A DNA stretch of 64,000 nucleotides from SCGC-AAA076-P13 sp905478035. Its GTDB lineage: Bacteria > Pseudomonadota > Gammaproteobacteria > Magnimaribacterales > D2472. Below the pieces are notes generated by a model. The model saw nothing but the letters and a program-made list of their open reading frames with translations, did no database searches and was not told where the DNA came from. Below, piece by piece: positions 1-9,206 of the stretch. How positions within the stretch are numbered: the first letter of the stretch is position 1; every line of letters begins with the position of its first letter. Location: NCBI GenBank assembly GCA_943846785.1, contig OX044367.1:124001-188000 (forward strand), read 5' to 3'. A program made the position numbers and the translations under genes.

Positions 1-1428
1 ATCTTTTCTTATTAAATCAAACACTCTGTCTCTCGCTAGACTTGGGTGCTGAACAAGAGCTATAAAAACTCCAAGCACAGATTTTCTAATAACTGTATTT
101 GAAGTCTTTTTAATTTCTTCTTTTTGTAAAGGCTTGCTTGGTTGAAATCTATCTTCGCTAGACAGAAGTTTTCCAAAGTCTAGATCACATATATTTCCAA
201 TCTCACTTGTATAAGCTTCTTTTAGTGTTGGGTTTGATATCTTATTTACCAAAGGTTTAGCAAATTGTGCAACCATGGATCGCCCTTCAATTGTTGATAG
301 ATCGTCATGATTTTTAATAGATTGCAAAAAGAAGTCTGAGAATGATGTTGCCTCATTAGCTAATTTTAGGAATGCTTCCTTTCCATTATCTTTAATATAA
401 CTATCAGGGTCATCACCAGGCTTTAGAAAGATAAAACTCATTCTGATATCCTCTCTCAGCAAAGGAAGTGCATTTTCTACAGCACGCCAAGACGCTTTTT
501 GACCTGCCTCATCTCCATCAAAAACTATATAAATAACATTGGTATAACTTAGGATTTTTCTAAGTTGTTCTTGTGTAAAAGCTGTCCCAGATGAAGCTAC
601 TGAATTCTTAATGCCATGCTGATGCAATCCAATAACATCCATATAGCCCTCTACAAGAAATAAAGATTGGGGTCTTTTTTCAATTAATCTTGCTTCGTAT
701 AAACCATATAATTCATATTTTTTCTTATAGGTTTTTGTTTCTGGAGAATTTAAATATTTGGCTTGGTCTTTTTTATCTACTAAAAGTCTTCCACCAAATG
801 CAATGTGCTCACCCTTAATGTTTCTGATTGGAAACATAAGTCTGTCTCTAAATCTGTCATACATATCTCCATTATCATTTGATCCAAATAATCCCGAATC
901 TTCAAGGTCTAATTTTTCATAGTTAGGAGATAAAATAGAATAGAGAGACGGATTCCTGTCTACTGCATAACCTAATTCAAAAAACTTAGCAGTTTCCCCG
1001 CTGATACCTCGGGCCTTTAAATATTCTATAGTAGCTTTGCCTAATGAAGATTTTAATTGCTCTATAAATATTTCAACAGCTCGAGAATTGATGTTTAGTG
1101 CATCTGAAACATCTATTGGTTTTTCTTGCTGAGGTACTTCCATTCCAACAGATGAGGCTAAAAGCTCGATAGCTTCCATAAAGTCTAAGCCGTCATGTTT
1201 TCTTAAAAAATGAATGGCATTGCCGGATTCCTTACATCCAAAGCAGTGGTAAGTTCCAGAATCTTCATAAACCTTAAAAGAACCTGTCCTTTCCTCACCA
1301 GACCCATGAAATGGGCATTTGGCCCAATAGCCTCCTCCTCTTCGTTCAAGCTGCAATCTTCTGCCTATAATATCTATTATATTGACAGAGGTTAACAGTC
1401 GATCAATAAAGCTTGAGGGTATGGACAT
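1..1428 (-). CDS. dnaG: DNA primase DnaG (C-terminus beyond window edge)
   Basis: DnaG makes the RNA primers for DNA replication. I translated this frame by hand from an ATG at 1428; it stays open for 476 codons to the window edge, so the C-terminal helicase-interacting domain is cut off. The N-terminal CHC2 zinc finger is visible (C38, H41, C62, C65), then the TOPRIM domain with its Glu motif EGYMDV near residue 260 and the metal-binding DGDEAG near residue 304. It lies two bases after ruvX and is probably the last visible gene of the rsmE-gshB-tonB-ruvX transcript. In most gammaproteobacteria dnaG sits beside rpsU; here rpsU is about 28 kb away on the other strand. Identity is secure. Confidence 0.96.
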   Translation of the reverse strand, partial: MSIPSSFIDRLLTSVNIIDIIGRRLQLERRGGGYWAKCPFHGSGEERTGSFKVYEDSGTYHCFGCKESGNAIHFLRKHDGLDFMEAIELLASSVGMEVPQQEKPIDVSDALNINSRAVEIFIEQLKSSLGKATIEYLKARGISGETAKFFELGYAVDRNPSLYSILSPNYEKLDLEDSGLFGSNDNGDMYDRFRDRLMFPIRNIKGEHIAFGGRLLVDKKDQAKYLNSPETKTYKKKYELYGLYEARLIEKRPQSLFLVEGYMDVIGLHQHGIKNSVASSGTAFTQEQLRKILSYTNVIYIVFDGDEAGQKASWRAVENALPLLREDIRMSFIFLKPGDDPDSYIKDNGKEAFLKLANEATSFSDFFLQSIKNHDDLSTIEGRSMVAQFAKPLVNKISNPTLKEAYTSEIGNICDLDFGKLLSSEDRFQPSKPLQKEEIKKTSNTVIRKSVLGVFIALVQHPSLARDRVFDLIRKD

Positions 1429-1430
1429 AT

Positions 1431-1817
1431 TTATTTATTAAACCAATGATCTATTAAAATCTTAGCTGCATGTGCATCGATGAGATCTGTTTTAAGCTCA
1501 GAAAGATTCTGCCTGGCTTCAAAACTAGTCAATCTTTCATCAACATATTCACATGGAACCTTTGTTATCTTTTGTAATTTTTTAAAAAAGATACTTACTT
1601 TTTCCATGATATCACTATCTGTGCCATCCATATTAAGTGGTTTTCCTACCAATAATAAATCAGGCTTCCATTCATGAATTATTGATTCTATTTTTTTCCA
1701 ATTAATAGCATTATTTTTATTAAAAATAATTTCAAGCGGGGAAGAAGTTTTAGTTTCTGTTTGGCCAACAGCTATACCTATTTTTTTGGTTCCAAAGTCA
1801 AAAGATACAATCTGCAT
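1431..1817 (-). CDS. ruvX: RuvX/YqgF-family Holliday junction resolvase, pre-16S rRNA nuclease
   Basis: This 128-residue RNase H-fold nuclease belongs to the YqgF family, which matures the 5' end of 16S rRNA and was also proposed to resolve Holliday junctions. The acidic catalytic residues are in place: D7 in the opening beta strand (FDFGTKKIGIAVG), the DERLTS motif near residue 93, and the final DAHAA motif near residue 114. Length is normal for the family (about 130-140). Its ATG directly abuts the stop of the TonB-like gene and it is followed two bases later by dnaG. The gshB-(tonB)-ruvX order is typical of Pseudomonas-like gammaproteobacteria, although yqgE, usually in between, is absent here. 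Confidence 0.93.
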   Translation of the reverse strand: MQIVSFDFGTKKIGIAVGQTETKTSSPLEIIFNKNNAINWKKIESIIHEWKPDLLLVGKPLNMDGTDSDIMEKVSIFFKKLQKITKVPCEYVDERLTSFEARQNLSELKTDLIDAHAAKILIDHWFNK

Positions 1818-2441
1818 TTATTTAGAAGAAAAGTTCCAGTCTCTAACTATTTCGAGAACACTATATTCATCAATCATCTTAGGATCAAAGGGAGCAAATG
1901 GCGCAGCCTCATTAAGAATATTCAAAGCTAGCTGATCAATAGAATATATCCCTGAGGATATTAAAATTTCTGATTTTATTAAATTTCCATATGAGTCTAC
2001 CGTAGCCATAATCTGCACTCTGCTATCACTATAAACTCCATTATCTTCGGCAATAATTTTATCGCCAATAGATTCAATATTTCTTTGCCACAAATTTAAA
2101 TACACAGCCTCTTCATTGCTTACCAAAGAGTTAGCCTCAAGTTTTTTGATTTTATGAGGCTGATAAGAGCTAGCATTTTTTTGCACTTGTTTTCCAAGAA
2201 GTTCTTCACTTTCAATAGATGATATTTCTTGATTAAAATACTCATTGCCAATAACGTCTTGAGATGAGTTTGCAAGTTTGATATTTATAATTGGAGAATC
2301 ATTTAATACAGGAATCTTATAGAAAGTTGTAAATGTAATACCGAATACTAAAAAGCTATGGAATGCTAATGACAATACAAAGGACTTATTTAGGGTCAAT
2401 GATCTTCTGCTAACCTTCTGTTTAAGCAAAATTGAAGTCAT
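1818..2441 (-). CDS. TonB-like energy transducer, C-terminal TonB domain
   Basis: A 207-residue inner-membrane protein with a short basic N-terminus, one hydrophobic segment at about residues 20-42, a periplasmic linker, and a C-terminal TonB-type domain (about 115-207; VQIMATVDSYGNLIKSEILISSG, shortened here, then a basic-aromatic tail). TonB proteins couple the proton-motive force to outer-membrane receptors. The Pro-rich spacer of E. coli TonB is missing, and no exbB/exbD is nearby. It therefore resembles the 'TonB3' type found beside gshB in Pseudomonas, whose role is less clear. Its start overlaps the end of gshB by four bases, indicating translational coupling. Family call good; function uncertain. 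Confidence 0.75.
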   Translation of the reverse strand: MTSILLKQKVSRRSLTLNKSFVLSLAFHSFLVFGITFTTFYKIPVLNDSPIINIKLANSSQDVIGNEYFNQEISSIESEELLGKQVQKNASSYQPHKIKKLEANSLVSNEEAVYLNLWQRNIESIGDKIIAEDNGVYSDSRVQIMATVDSYGNLIKSEILISSGIYSIDQLALNILNEAAPFAPFDPKMIDEYSVLEIVRDWNFSSK

Positions 2442-3364
2442 AGAATTTCTAGGTATTCTTTGATTGGATTTTTACCAGACTGTTTAAATATTTCTCTTGC
2501 GCAGGTTGGACTTGTTATATTTATCTCAGTTAAATATTTACCAATCATATCTATTCCAGCAAAGTTAATGCCTTTTGCAATTAAATAGTCTCCTATTTTC
2601 TCAGCAGTTCTCTGTTGAACTTCAGTTATATCTTTTACAACACCCACGCCGCCTGCAGCTAGATTCCCCTTAAAACTTTCCCCCTGGGGAATCCTTGCTA
2701 GTGTTTTTGGGAAAGGCCTTCCATTTATAATTAAGATTCTGAAATCTCCTTTATAAATATCTTGAAGAAATTCTTGAGCAATGATCTGTGTATTTTCATT
2801 ATCAGTCATGTCCAACAAGATATCTAAGTTATCATCTTCAAAGTTGTCCATTTTATAGATTGAATCTCCACCCATTCCATCGAGTGGTTTAACTACTATC
2901 GTGTCATGCTTAAGTTGGAACTCTATAATTTTTTTGATATTGCAAGTTACTAATGTTTCAGGAATAAATTCCTTAAAATGTATAGCAAATATTTTTTCAT
3001 TAAACTCTTTGATTGAGTTTGGTTTGTTATATACAGTTGCTCCCTGAGTTTCTGCTAACCCTAGTAAGTGAAGAGCATTGATATAATTCTTATCTACAGG
3101 CGGGTCTTTTCTCATGAATGTATAATCAAAATCAGCTACGTTTATAGCCTCTTTTTTTATGCTCTCAACCTTATTTGATCCTATTGCAATAATATTTCTA
3201 GAGTCAGCCAAGACAGCTCCATCTAATATATAAAGATCAGACATCTCACACTGATAAACTTTATAATTTAAGGCAATGGATTCCTCCATCATAAAAATTG
3301 ATGTATCTTTTTCTTGTTTCAAACCTCTCAATGAGTCGGTTATAAATAATAGTTTTTTACTCAT
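2438..3364 (-). CDS. gshB: Glutathione synthetase
   Basis: An ATP-grasp ligase of 308 residues (E. coli 316) that joins gamma-glutamylcysteine and glycine to form glutathione in the cytoplasm. Recognisable elements are the N-terminal substrate domain with FMRKDPPVD, the ATP-binding strand VVKPLDGMGGDSIYKM, the EFL..I..GDFRILIINGRP strand, the RIPQGESFKGNLAAGG loop, and the C-terminal GIDMIG...EINITSPTC metal and substrate site. It follows rsmE by two bases, the conserved rsmE-gshB order of gammaproteobacteria, and overlaps the next gene by four bases. gshA is not in the window. Start chosen at the ATG at 3364, which matches the family N-terminus. Confidence 0.96.
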   Translation of the reverse strand: MSKKLLFITDSLRGLKQEKDTSIFMMEESIALNYKVYQCEMSDLYILDGAVLADSRNIIAIGSNKVESIKKEAINVADFDYTFMRKDPPVDKNYINALHLLGLAETQGATVYNKPNSIKEFNEKIFAIHFKEFIPETLVTCNIKKIIEFQLKHDTIVVKPLDGMGGDSIYKMDNFEDDNLDILLDMTDNENTQIIAQEFLQDIYKGDFRILIINGRPFPKTLARIPQGESFKGNLAAGGVGVVKDITEVQQRTAEKIGDYLIAKGINFAGIDMIGKYLTEINITSPTCAREIFKQSGKNPIKEYLEIL

Positions 3365-3366
3365 TC

Positions 3367-4104
3367 CTAAAACTTTCCAAAATGATTTTGTAGCAAAGAT
3401 GATATAACAATAGGTGCTGTTTCTGCTCTTAATATGTTATTTTTTAATAGTCTTATTTTTATATCTTTTTTTATTAAGCTATTAATTTCTTGCTCTGAGA
3501 AGCCAGATTCGGGTCCGGTAATAATACAAATATTTTTTTGTATATTAATTTTATCTAAACTAAATACGTCTGAAGCATTTAAATCGAAGGCATAAATTTC
3601 ATGGTCATTAGTGTTTAAAGAATTAATCGCTGATTCTAGTGACTCTAACGCACTAACACTAGGAATAAAATTTGAACCACATTGCTTGCAAGCGTTTACA
3701 ACAACTTCATTTATTTTACTTAGGGTTTTTTTTAAATCTTTTTTAGCAATGCTCTGGTCAATAAGATCTGGTTTATAAAAAATAAAATCAGATACTCCTA
3801 TCTCAGTTAGCTTCTGCGCCATAAAATGCAAATTATCTTTTTTGATAACTGGTAGTAAAGATACTATTTTTGGGTGAGCAGGATCAGATACTGCTATCTC
3901 GGTGATTCTTTCTAAAATAACAATAGTCCGATTTATTTCAATTATTTTGCAAACTGCGGTTGCTCCATTTCCATCAAATACTTCTACTTTGTCTTCAATT
4001 CTCAATCTCAAAACTTTAGAGATATGATTTGATTGAGATTGATCTAAATCAAAGATACTATCTTGGTCAGATACTGATTTACAATATATTCTATGAACTC
4101 TCAC
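3367..4104 (-). CDS. rsmE: 16S rRNA (uracil1498-N3)-methyltransferase RsmE
   Basis: A SPOUT-class methyltransferase of 245 residues that methylates U1498 of 16S rRNA. The N-terminal PUA-like domain begins MRVHRIYC, the family's usual opening, and the C-terminal knotted AdoMet site shows IITGPESGFSEQEIN and LLKNNILRAETAP. The start is GTG at 4104; an ATG two bases upstream is out of frame (ATGTGA), so GTG is the natural choice. It is divergent from the histidine phosphatase gene with only 30 bases between them, so both promoters must sit in or near that gap. It heads the leftward transcript that runs through gshB, ruvX and dnaG. Confidence 0.94.
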   Translation of the reverse strand: MRVHRIYCKSVSDQDSIFDLDQSQSNHISKVLRLRIEDKVEVFDGNGATAVCKIIEINRTIVILERITEIAVSDPAHPKIVSLLPVIKKDNLHFMAQKLTEIGVSDFIFYKPDLIDQSIAKKDLKKTLSKINEVVVNACKQCGSNFIPSVSALESLESAINSLNTNDHEIYAFDLNASDVFSLDKINIQKNICIITGPESGFSEQEINSLIKKDIKIRLLKNNILRAETAPIVISSLLQNHFGKF

Positions 4105-4134
4105 ATTAACATTATAGCTATAGCTTCAATATAA

Positions 4135-4698
4135 ATGTCAGAGATAAGCATAATATTAGTTCGGCATGGAGAGGCATCTGCCTCATGGGGCGATGATCCA
4201 GATCCAGGCCTCAGTAAAATAGGTATCGATCAGGCCAATAAACTTATTGATAATAAAAACCTACCTTCTCTTCTTGAATACGATTTTGTCTCAAGCCCTA
4301 AGTCTAGAGCTTTAATGACTGCAGCACCGCTAATTAATAAATATAGTAAAAATTTAATAACTGATGAGACATTCACTGAAATCCCTTCAACAGGAATAAA
4401 GCCTCAGAATAAGAAGGACTGGCTATCAGAAATTGTCACTATGAAATTATCTGATTTACCTGATGAGGTTAATGAATGGAGATTAATGCTTATAGAAAAA
4501 ATTTTTGAAACAAAAAAAAATACAATTGTTTTTAGCCACTTTATGGTCATAAACGCTTTGGTAGCAGAACTTACAAAGAGTGATACGCTTTTATGTTTTT
4601 ACCCTGATTACACCTCTATTACAAAAATAATCGTAGAAGATAATAAAGTAAAAGATCTTTATATTGGCAATGAAAGAAAAACCTTAATAAATCTTTAA
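4135..4698 (+). CDS. Histidine phosphatase family protein (SixA/phosphoglycerate-mutase-like)
   Basis: A 187-residue cytoplasmic protein of the histidine phosphatase superfamily. The phosphohistidine loop LVRHGEA lies at residues 8-14, followed by the usual GLSKIG and SSPKSRA segments (second phosphate-binding Arg). The distal catalytic His is in IVFSHFMV near residue 140, where the family normally reads 'vsHg'. Which substrate it acts on cannot be read from the sequence: SixA acts on phosphohistidine of ArcB, while other members hydrolyse sugar or nucleotide phosphates. It is divergent from rsmE and lies 63 bases before fis, so it may or may not share that transcript. Confidence 0.8.
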   Translation: MSEISIILVRHGEASASWGDDPDPGLSKIGIDQANKLIDNKNLPSLLEYDFVSSPKSRALMTAAPLINKYSKNLITDETFTEIPSTGIKPQNKKDWLSEIVTMKLSDLPDEVNEWRLMLIEKIFETKKNTIVFSHFMVINALVAELTKSDTLLCFYPDYTSITKIIVEDNKVKDLYIGNERKTLINL

Positions 4699-4761
4699 AA
4701 ACCTATTGAGCAATTTTTAAACAACTGTAAACTGAATATTCTTTCTAATTAATATTATATT

Positions 4762-5028
4762 TTGGGAAATAAAAACAAATCTTTTGATAGCTACTCTAAA
4801 AGTCCTCTTAAAGAAGAGGTAAGGAAAGCGATGAAAAGATACTTCAAACAATTAGATCAAAAAAACATTCCTATTGATGTTTACCAATTAGTGCTTAATG
4901 AGATTGAGCCTCCTTTACTGTCATCGGTAATGAGGTTTTCAAGCAATAACCAATCAAAGGCTGCAAGAATATTAGGAATAAATAGAACTACTCTTAGAAC
5001 CAAACTTAAAAAATACGATATCAAATAA
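4762..5028 (+). CDS. fis: DNA-binding protein Fis
   Basis: A nucleoid-associated, DNA-bending dimer of 88 residues (E. coli 98). The core PLKEEVRKAMKRYF aligns with E. coli Fis PLRDSVKQALKNYF. The C-terminal helix-turn-helix NQSKAARILGINRTTLRTKL is nearly canonical. The start used is TTG at 4762, which leaves about 13 residues before the conserved core; the next ATG (4830) would remove part of the core, so TTG is preferred although no strong ribosome-binding site precedes it. The stop overlaps the purH ATG by one base (TAATG). Fis-purH-purD is a common gammaproteobacterial arrangement; dusB, the partner in E. coli, is absent. Confidence 0.93.
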   Translation: MGNKNKSFDSYSKSPLKEEVRKAMKRYFKQLDQKNIPIDVYQLVLNEIEPPLLSSVMRFSSNNQSKAARILGINRTTLRTKLKKYDIK

Positions 5029-6569
5029 TGAATGCAATAAAACCAAAAACAGCACTTATAAGTCTTTCAGATAAATCCCAATTAAAAGAATTGGTTTCAT
5101 TTCTAGTTGCTCAGAAAGTAAAAATATTATCCACAGGAGGCACTTTCAAAGCTATAAAAGAACTTACTCCTGAAGTGATAGAAGTTTCAGATTTTACAGG
5201 CTTCGAAGAAATGATGGACGGAAGAGTAAAAACACTGCACCCAAAGATACATGCAGGCATCCTTGCGAGAAGAGATCAAGATTTAGATGTACTTGAAGAA
5301 AGAGGATATGAACCAATTGATTTAGTGATTGTTAATCTTTATCCATTTAAAGAAACTATTGCAGAGGGATGTTCTTTTGAAGAAGCTATTGAAAAAATTG
5401 ATATTGGTGGGCCAACAATGATTAGGTCTGCTGCGAAAAATTTTAAAGACGTTGCAGTTGTATCGAATCCAAATGACTATTCCCGATTAATTACAGAATG
5501 GGAGAATGGAGATGGAATTTCATATGAATTTAGAAAAGAGCTATCTCAAAAAGTTTTCAATCTTATGGCAGATTACAATCTTTCTATCTCAGAATATTTA
5601 AAAGGAAATACCGATATCATTCTGCCTGATTATGATTTTGAAAAAAGTACTTCTTTGAGATATGGAGAAAATCCACATCAATCTGCAAATCTATTAACTT
5701 TTTCAAATCTTAAAAATAAAAATATAGCTAATGCTGAAATCCTTCAAGGTAAAGAGCTTTCATACAATAATATTGTAGATGCTGATGCTGCATGGGAGTG
5801 TGTAAGAGCATTTGATGATCCTGCATGTGTAATTGTAAAGCACGCTAATCCATGTGGAGTAGCTGAATCAGAAAATGTATATGATGCATATGATTTGGCA
5901 TTTAAAACAGACCCAACCTCAGCATTTGGCGGAATTATCGCTCTTAACAGAACACTGGATGCCAAGACAGCAGAGGAAATTAATAACCGTCAATTTGTTG
6001 AAGTTATTTTAGCAACTGATTACGAAGATGAAGCCTTATTAGAGTTTGCTAAAAAGAAAAATGTAAGGGTATTAAAAGTTGATCTAAATCAAGATAACCC
6101 TTATCCAGGAGTGATAAAGAAAGTTTCAGGTGGAGTCCTTGTTCAAAGTGATGATACATACTCTGTTCAAAGAGAAGATCTAAAATGTGTTACAAAAAGA
6201 CAGCCGTCTCAAAAAGAGCTTGATGACTTAATGTTTGCATGGCGAGTTGCAAAATTTGTTAAAAGCAATGCAATAGTCTATGTAAAAAATAGACAAACTA
6301 TAGGCATAGGAGCAGGACAAATGAGTCGAGTAATTAGTGCTGACATAGCAAACCTAAAAGCTAAAGAAGAAGGTTTAGAGGTTAAGGGTGCTGTTATGGC
6401 ATCTGATGCATTTTTTCCATTTAGAGATGGTATTGATAAAGCAGCCTCTAGTGGAATAGCTGCTATTATTCAGCCCGGCGGTTCTATTCGAGATGAAGAA
6501 GTTATTGCTGCAGCAGATGAAAATGATATTGCGATGGTCTATACAAGCATCAGACATTTTAGACACTGA
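5028..6569 (+). CDS. purH: Bifunctional AICAR formyltransferase / IMP cyclohydrolase
   Basis: Catalyses the last two steps of IMP synthesis. At 513 residues it has the expected two domains: IMP cyclohydrolase (about 1-190, with STGGTFKAI, GRVKTLHPKIHAGIL and GGPTMIRSAAKN) and AICAR transformylase (about 195-513, with LRYGENPHQSA, the KHANPCGVAE motif and DAFFPFRDGID). The C-terminus ends in the usual MVYTSIRHFRH. Start and stop each overlap the neighbouring gene by one base (TAATG with fis, TGATG with purD), so fis, purH, purD and coq7 form a translationally coupled run. Confidence 0.98.
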   Translation: MNAIKPKTALISLSDKSQLKELVSFLVAQKVKILSTGGTFKAIKELTPEVIEVSDFTGFEEMMDGRVKTLHPKIHAGILARRDQDLDVLEERGYEPIDLVIVNLYPFKETIAEGCSFEEAIEKIDIGGPTMIRSAAKNFKDVAVVSNPNDYSRLITEWENGDGISYEFRKELSQKVFNLMADYNLSISEYLKGNTDIILPDYDFEKSTSLRYGENPHQSANLLTFSNLKNKNIANAEILQGKELSYNNIVDADAAWECVRAFDDPACVIVKHANPCGVAESENVYDAYDLAFKTDPTSAFGGIIALNRTLDAKTAEEINNRQFVEVILATDYEDEALLEFAKKKNVRVLKVDLNQDNPYPGVIKKVSGGVLVQSDDTYSVQREDLKCVTKRQPSQKELDDLMFAWRVAKFVKSNAIVYVKNRQTIGIGAGQMSRVISADIANLKAKEEGLEVKGAVMASDAFFPFRDGIDKAASSGIAAIIQPGGSIRDEEVIAAADENDIAMVYTSIRHFRH

Positions 6570-7837
6570 TGCAGATTCTAGTAATTGGATCTGGCGGGAG
6601 GGAGCATGCATTGGCATGGAAGTCATCTCTGGATGAATCTGTTACTAGAGTATTTGTTGCCCCAGGCAATGCTGGAACAGCTCTAGAGCAAAAAATTACA
6701 AACATACCAATTGATACTAATGATTTTGCAGAGGTTGAAAATTTTTGTAGAAAAGAAAATATAGGATTGGTAATTATTGGTCCTGAACAGCCCCTTGTTG
6801 ATGGGATGTCTGACTATCTCCATGATAAGGGGATAAAGACTTTTGGCCCTTCTCAGGCTGCAGCACAACTCGAGGGTTCTAAAACATTTTCAAAGGATTT
6901 CTTTATTAAATATGGAATACCTACTGCGGCTTATGCAGCATTCAAATCTTATGATGAATCTTTAGATTATTTAAACACTATCAATTATCCAACTGTAGTA
7001 AAAGCTGATGGTCTTGCAGCTGGGAAAGGTGTCATTATTTGTAATAATAAAGGAGAGGCTATATCTGCATTGGATAGCATATTCAAAGATCAGGCTTTTG
7101 GTGATGCAGGAAGTAGTGTTGTTATCGAAGAGTTCCTAGAAGGTGAAGAAGCAAGTTTTATTGCTGTTGTAAGCAAAGATAAAATAATTCCATTAGCTAC
7201 AAGTCAAGATCATAAAGCTGTTGGCGAAGGAGATATTGGATTAAATACCGGTGGTATGGGAGCCTACTCACCTGCACCAATAGTTGATGAGCGAATACAT
7301 GAAAAAATTATAAATGAAGTAATGGAACCTACTATGCAGGGTTTGATTTCAGAGGGATCGCCATATCTTGGATTTCTTTATGCAGGTTTGATGATTAAAG
7401 ATGGTGAGCTTAAGGTCTTGGAATTTAATTGCAGATTTGGTGATCCAGAAACTCAGCCAATAATGTTAAGACTTAAATCAAGTCTTGTTGAGCTATGCTT
7501 AGCAGCAATTAATAATGAAATGGATATAGTTAATGTTGAATGGACAGAGCAACATTCATGCGGTGTTGTGATCGCTTCAGAAGGCTATCCAGAAAATTAT
7601 GCTACTAATAAAGAAGTTCAAATTATTGATGAGGATGACCAAAATGCTAAGCTATTTCATGCTGGAACTAAGTTGGTAGATAAAAAAATTCTTACATCAG
7701 GCGGTAGAGTATTTTGTGCCACTGCCCTTGGAAGTGACTTGAAGCAAGCCCAGTCTAAAGCTTATAATCTAGTCGAAAAAGTATCTTTTGAGGGTGCTTT
7801 TTATAGAAAAGATATAGGCTTTAAAGGAATTAAATGA
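6569..7837 (+). CDS. purD: Phosphoribosylamine-glycine ligase (GAR synthetase)
   Basis: An ATP-grasp ligase of 422 residues that joins phosphoribosylamine and glycine, step two of purine synthesis. The N-terminal domain opens MQILVIGSGGREHALAWK. The glycine-rich ATP lid is VVKADGLAAGKGVII, and the metal site reads SQDHKAVGEGDIGLNTGGMG and EFNCRFGDPETQ. All family hallmarks are present and the length is normal. It overlaps purH by one base and coq7 by four bases (ATGA). Confidence 0.98.
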   Translation: MQILVIGSGGREHALAWKSSLDESVTRVFVAPGNAGTALEQKITNIPIDTNDFAEVENFCRKENIGLVIIGPEQPLVDGMSDYLHDKGIKTFGPSQAAAQLEGSKTFSKDFFIKYGIPTAAYAAFKSYDESLDYLNTINYPTVVKADGLAAGKGVIICNNKGEAISALDSIFKDQAFGDAGSSVVIEEFLEGEEASFIAVVSKDKIIPLATSQDHKAVGEGDIGLNTGGMGAYSPAPIVDERIHEKIINEVMEPTMQGLISEGSPYLGFLYAGLMIKDGELKVLEFNCRFGDPETQPIMLRLKSSLVELCLAAINNEMDIVNVEWTEQHSCGVVIASEGYPENYATNKEVQIIDEDDQNAKLFHAGTKLVDKKILTSGGRVFCATALGSDLKQAQSKAYNLVEKVSFEGAFYRKDIGFKGIK

Positions 7838-8460
7838 GTATTTTAAATAATATAGTTAATGAATTTGATATTGCGTTAAAAACTTTATCGAACAAAAAAT
7901 CAGGAACGGATAGGCCATTCCCTTCTGGAAAAAATACAGAAGAATTAACAGGAAAAGAGAAAAAACTTTCCATCCAGATGATGAGGGTCAATCTTGCCGG
8001 AGAGGTGGCTGCACAAGCTCTTTACAGAGGTCAAGCATTGGTATGTAAAGACTCTGAAGTAAAAAAACATCTTATTGAAGCTGGAGAGGAAGAAACAGAC
8101 CATCTTGTTTGGTGTAAAAAACGTCTAGATGATCTTGGAGGTAGAGGCTCTCTTTTAAATCCTCTATGGTACGCAGGGTCTTTTAGCATAGGTGCAATAT
8201 TTGGTTCATTTGGTGAAAAAGTAAGCTTAGGTTTTGTGGAGGAAACAGAAAAACAAGTTGTAGCTCATATTGATAAACATCTTGATAAAATATCTCCTAA
8301 AGACATAGAGACTATTGAAATTCTAAAAACTATGAGACAGGACGAAGATGTTCATGCTCAGCAAGCAGCTGATAATGGTGGCGAAGAACTAAAAATACCT
8401 GCAAAAAAAATCATGAAATATACAGCCAAAGTCATGACGTCAACAAGTACACATATTTAA
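7834..8460 (+). CDS. coq7: Demethoxyubiquinone hydroxylase, di-iron (Coq7)
   Basis: A membrane-associated di-iron monooxygenase of 208 residues that performs the penultimate hydroxylation of ubiquinone. The ferritin-like iron ligands are visible: E in NLAGEVAA, EEETDH, the second EETEKQVVAHID segment and the final EDVHA. The class is Coq7, not the flavin enzyme UbiF. It overlaps purD by four bases. Other ubiquinone genes in this window are ubiC and ubiA at 42-43 kb. Its pairing with the purine genes looks positional; I know of no metabolic link. Confidence 0.94.
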   Translation: MSILNNIVNEFDIALKTLSNKKSGTDRPFPSGKNTEELTGKEKKLSIQMMRVNLAGEVAAQALYRGQALVCKDSEVKKHLIEAGEEETDHLVWCKKRLDDLGGRGSLLNPLWYAGSFSIGAIFGSFGEKVSLGFVEETEKQVVAHIDKHLDKISPKDIETIEILKTMRQDEDVHAQQAADNGGEELKIPAKKIMKYTAKVMTSTSTHI

Positions 8461-8470
8461 ATAAATAATT

Positions 8471-9205
8471 ATGAAGAACATTTATCTCGTAATGAGTAGT
8501 TTATTGGCACCAATAGTTTTTTCTCAACCAATAGTAAATATAGAAAACTTAAGGCATTCTGGTGAGATTGGTGAATTTAAGTCAGTTGGATTATCGCTTA
8601 ATGGGTCAAGAGGAAATGAGGATAGAGATGATTTCAAATTAAATCTGTCTTACACAAAAAATAATGACAATATTGAATCCCTGATTACTCTTAGTCACTC
8701 AGAAAGAACAAAAGATGATGTACTAGAAGACAAATCATCATTTTTTCACAGCAGATTACTTTTTAAATCAGATAAATCTTATGATTATGAGCTTTATGTT
8801 CAAAGTAGCAAAAATCCATTTCAGTCATATAAAAAAAGAGATTTATTAGGTTTTGGAATGAGATTTGATTTAACTAAGAAATCTAAAATTGGACTGAGTT
8901 TGCTTCATGAAAAGGAAGAAAGTCTTAAAGGAATAAATAAAGAAACAGATAGAGTAAATTTATATTTATATCGAGAAATAGAACTACAAAATGATAATTT
9001 TTTGTCGACATCACTCTTCTATCAACCATCGATTAAAGAGCTTAGTTCAGATTACAAAATTTCAGCACTAATATCTTTAAATATGCCTTTGTCAGAGAAA
9101 ATATTAATTCAAATTCAAATTTCTACTGCCATGGATAATGATCCGCCAGACATATCAAAAAAATCAAATCATTCTTTTTCAACCAATTTTAGATACGTCT
9201 TTTAG
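8471..9205 (+). CDS. DUF481-type outer-membrane beta-barrel protein
   Basis: A 244-residue predicted secreted protein. The first 18 residues look like a signal peptide (K near the start, hydrophobic SSLLAPIVFS, cleavage before QPIVN). The rest alternates polar and hydrophobic residues in short strands and ends in ...NFRYVF, the terminal aromatic typical of outer-membrane barrels. Internal spacing such as ELYVQSSKNPFQSYKKRDLLG and a late DNDPPD resembles DUF481 (YdiY-like) proteins, in which an E-F-Q strand, an R-x-L-x-G strand and a D-x-x-P-P turn recur. Function is unknown. It lies 10 bases after coq7 and its stop is one base from the convergent helicase stop. Confidence 0.62.
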   Translation: MKNIYLVMSSLLAPIVFSQPIVNIENLRHSGEIGEFKSVGLSLNGSRGNEDRDDFKLNLSYTKNNDNIESLITLSHSERTKDDVLEDKSSFFHSRLLFKSDKSYDYELYVQSSKNPFQSYKKRDLLGFGMRFDLTKKSKIGLSLLHEKEESLKGINKETDRVNLYLYREIELQNDNFLSTSLFYQPSIKELSSDYKISALISLNMPLSEKILIQIQISTAMDNDPPDISKKSNHSFSTNFRYVF

Positions 9206-9206
9206 A

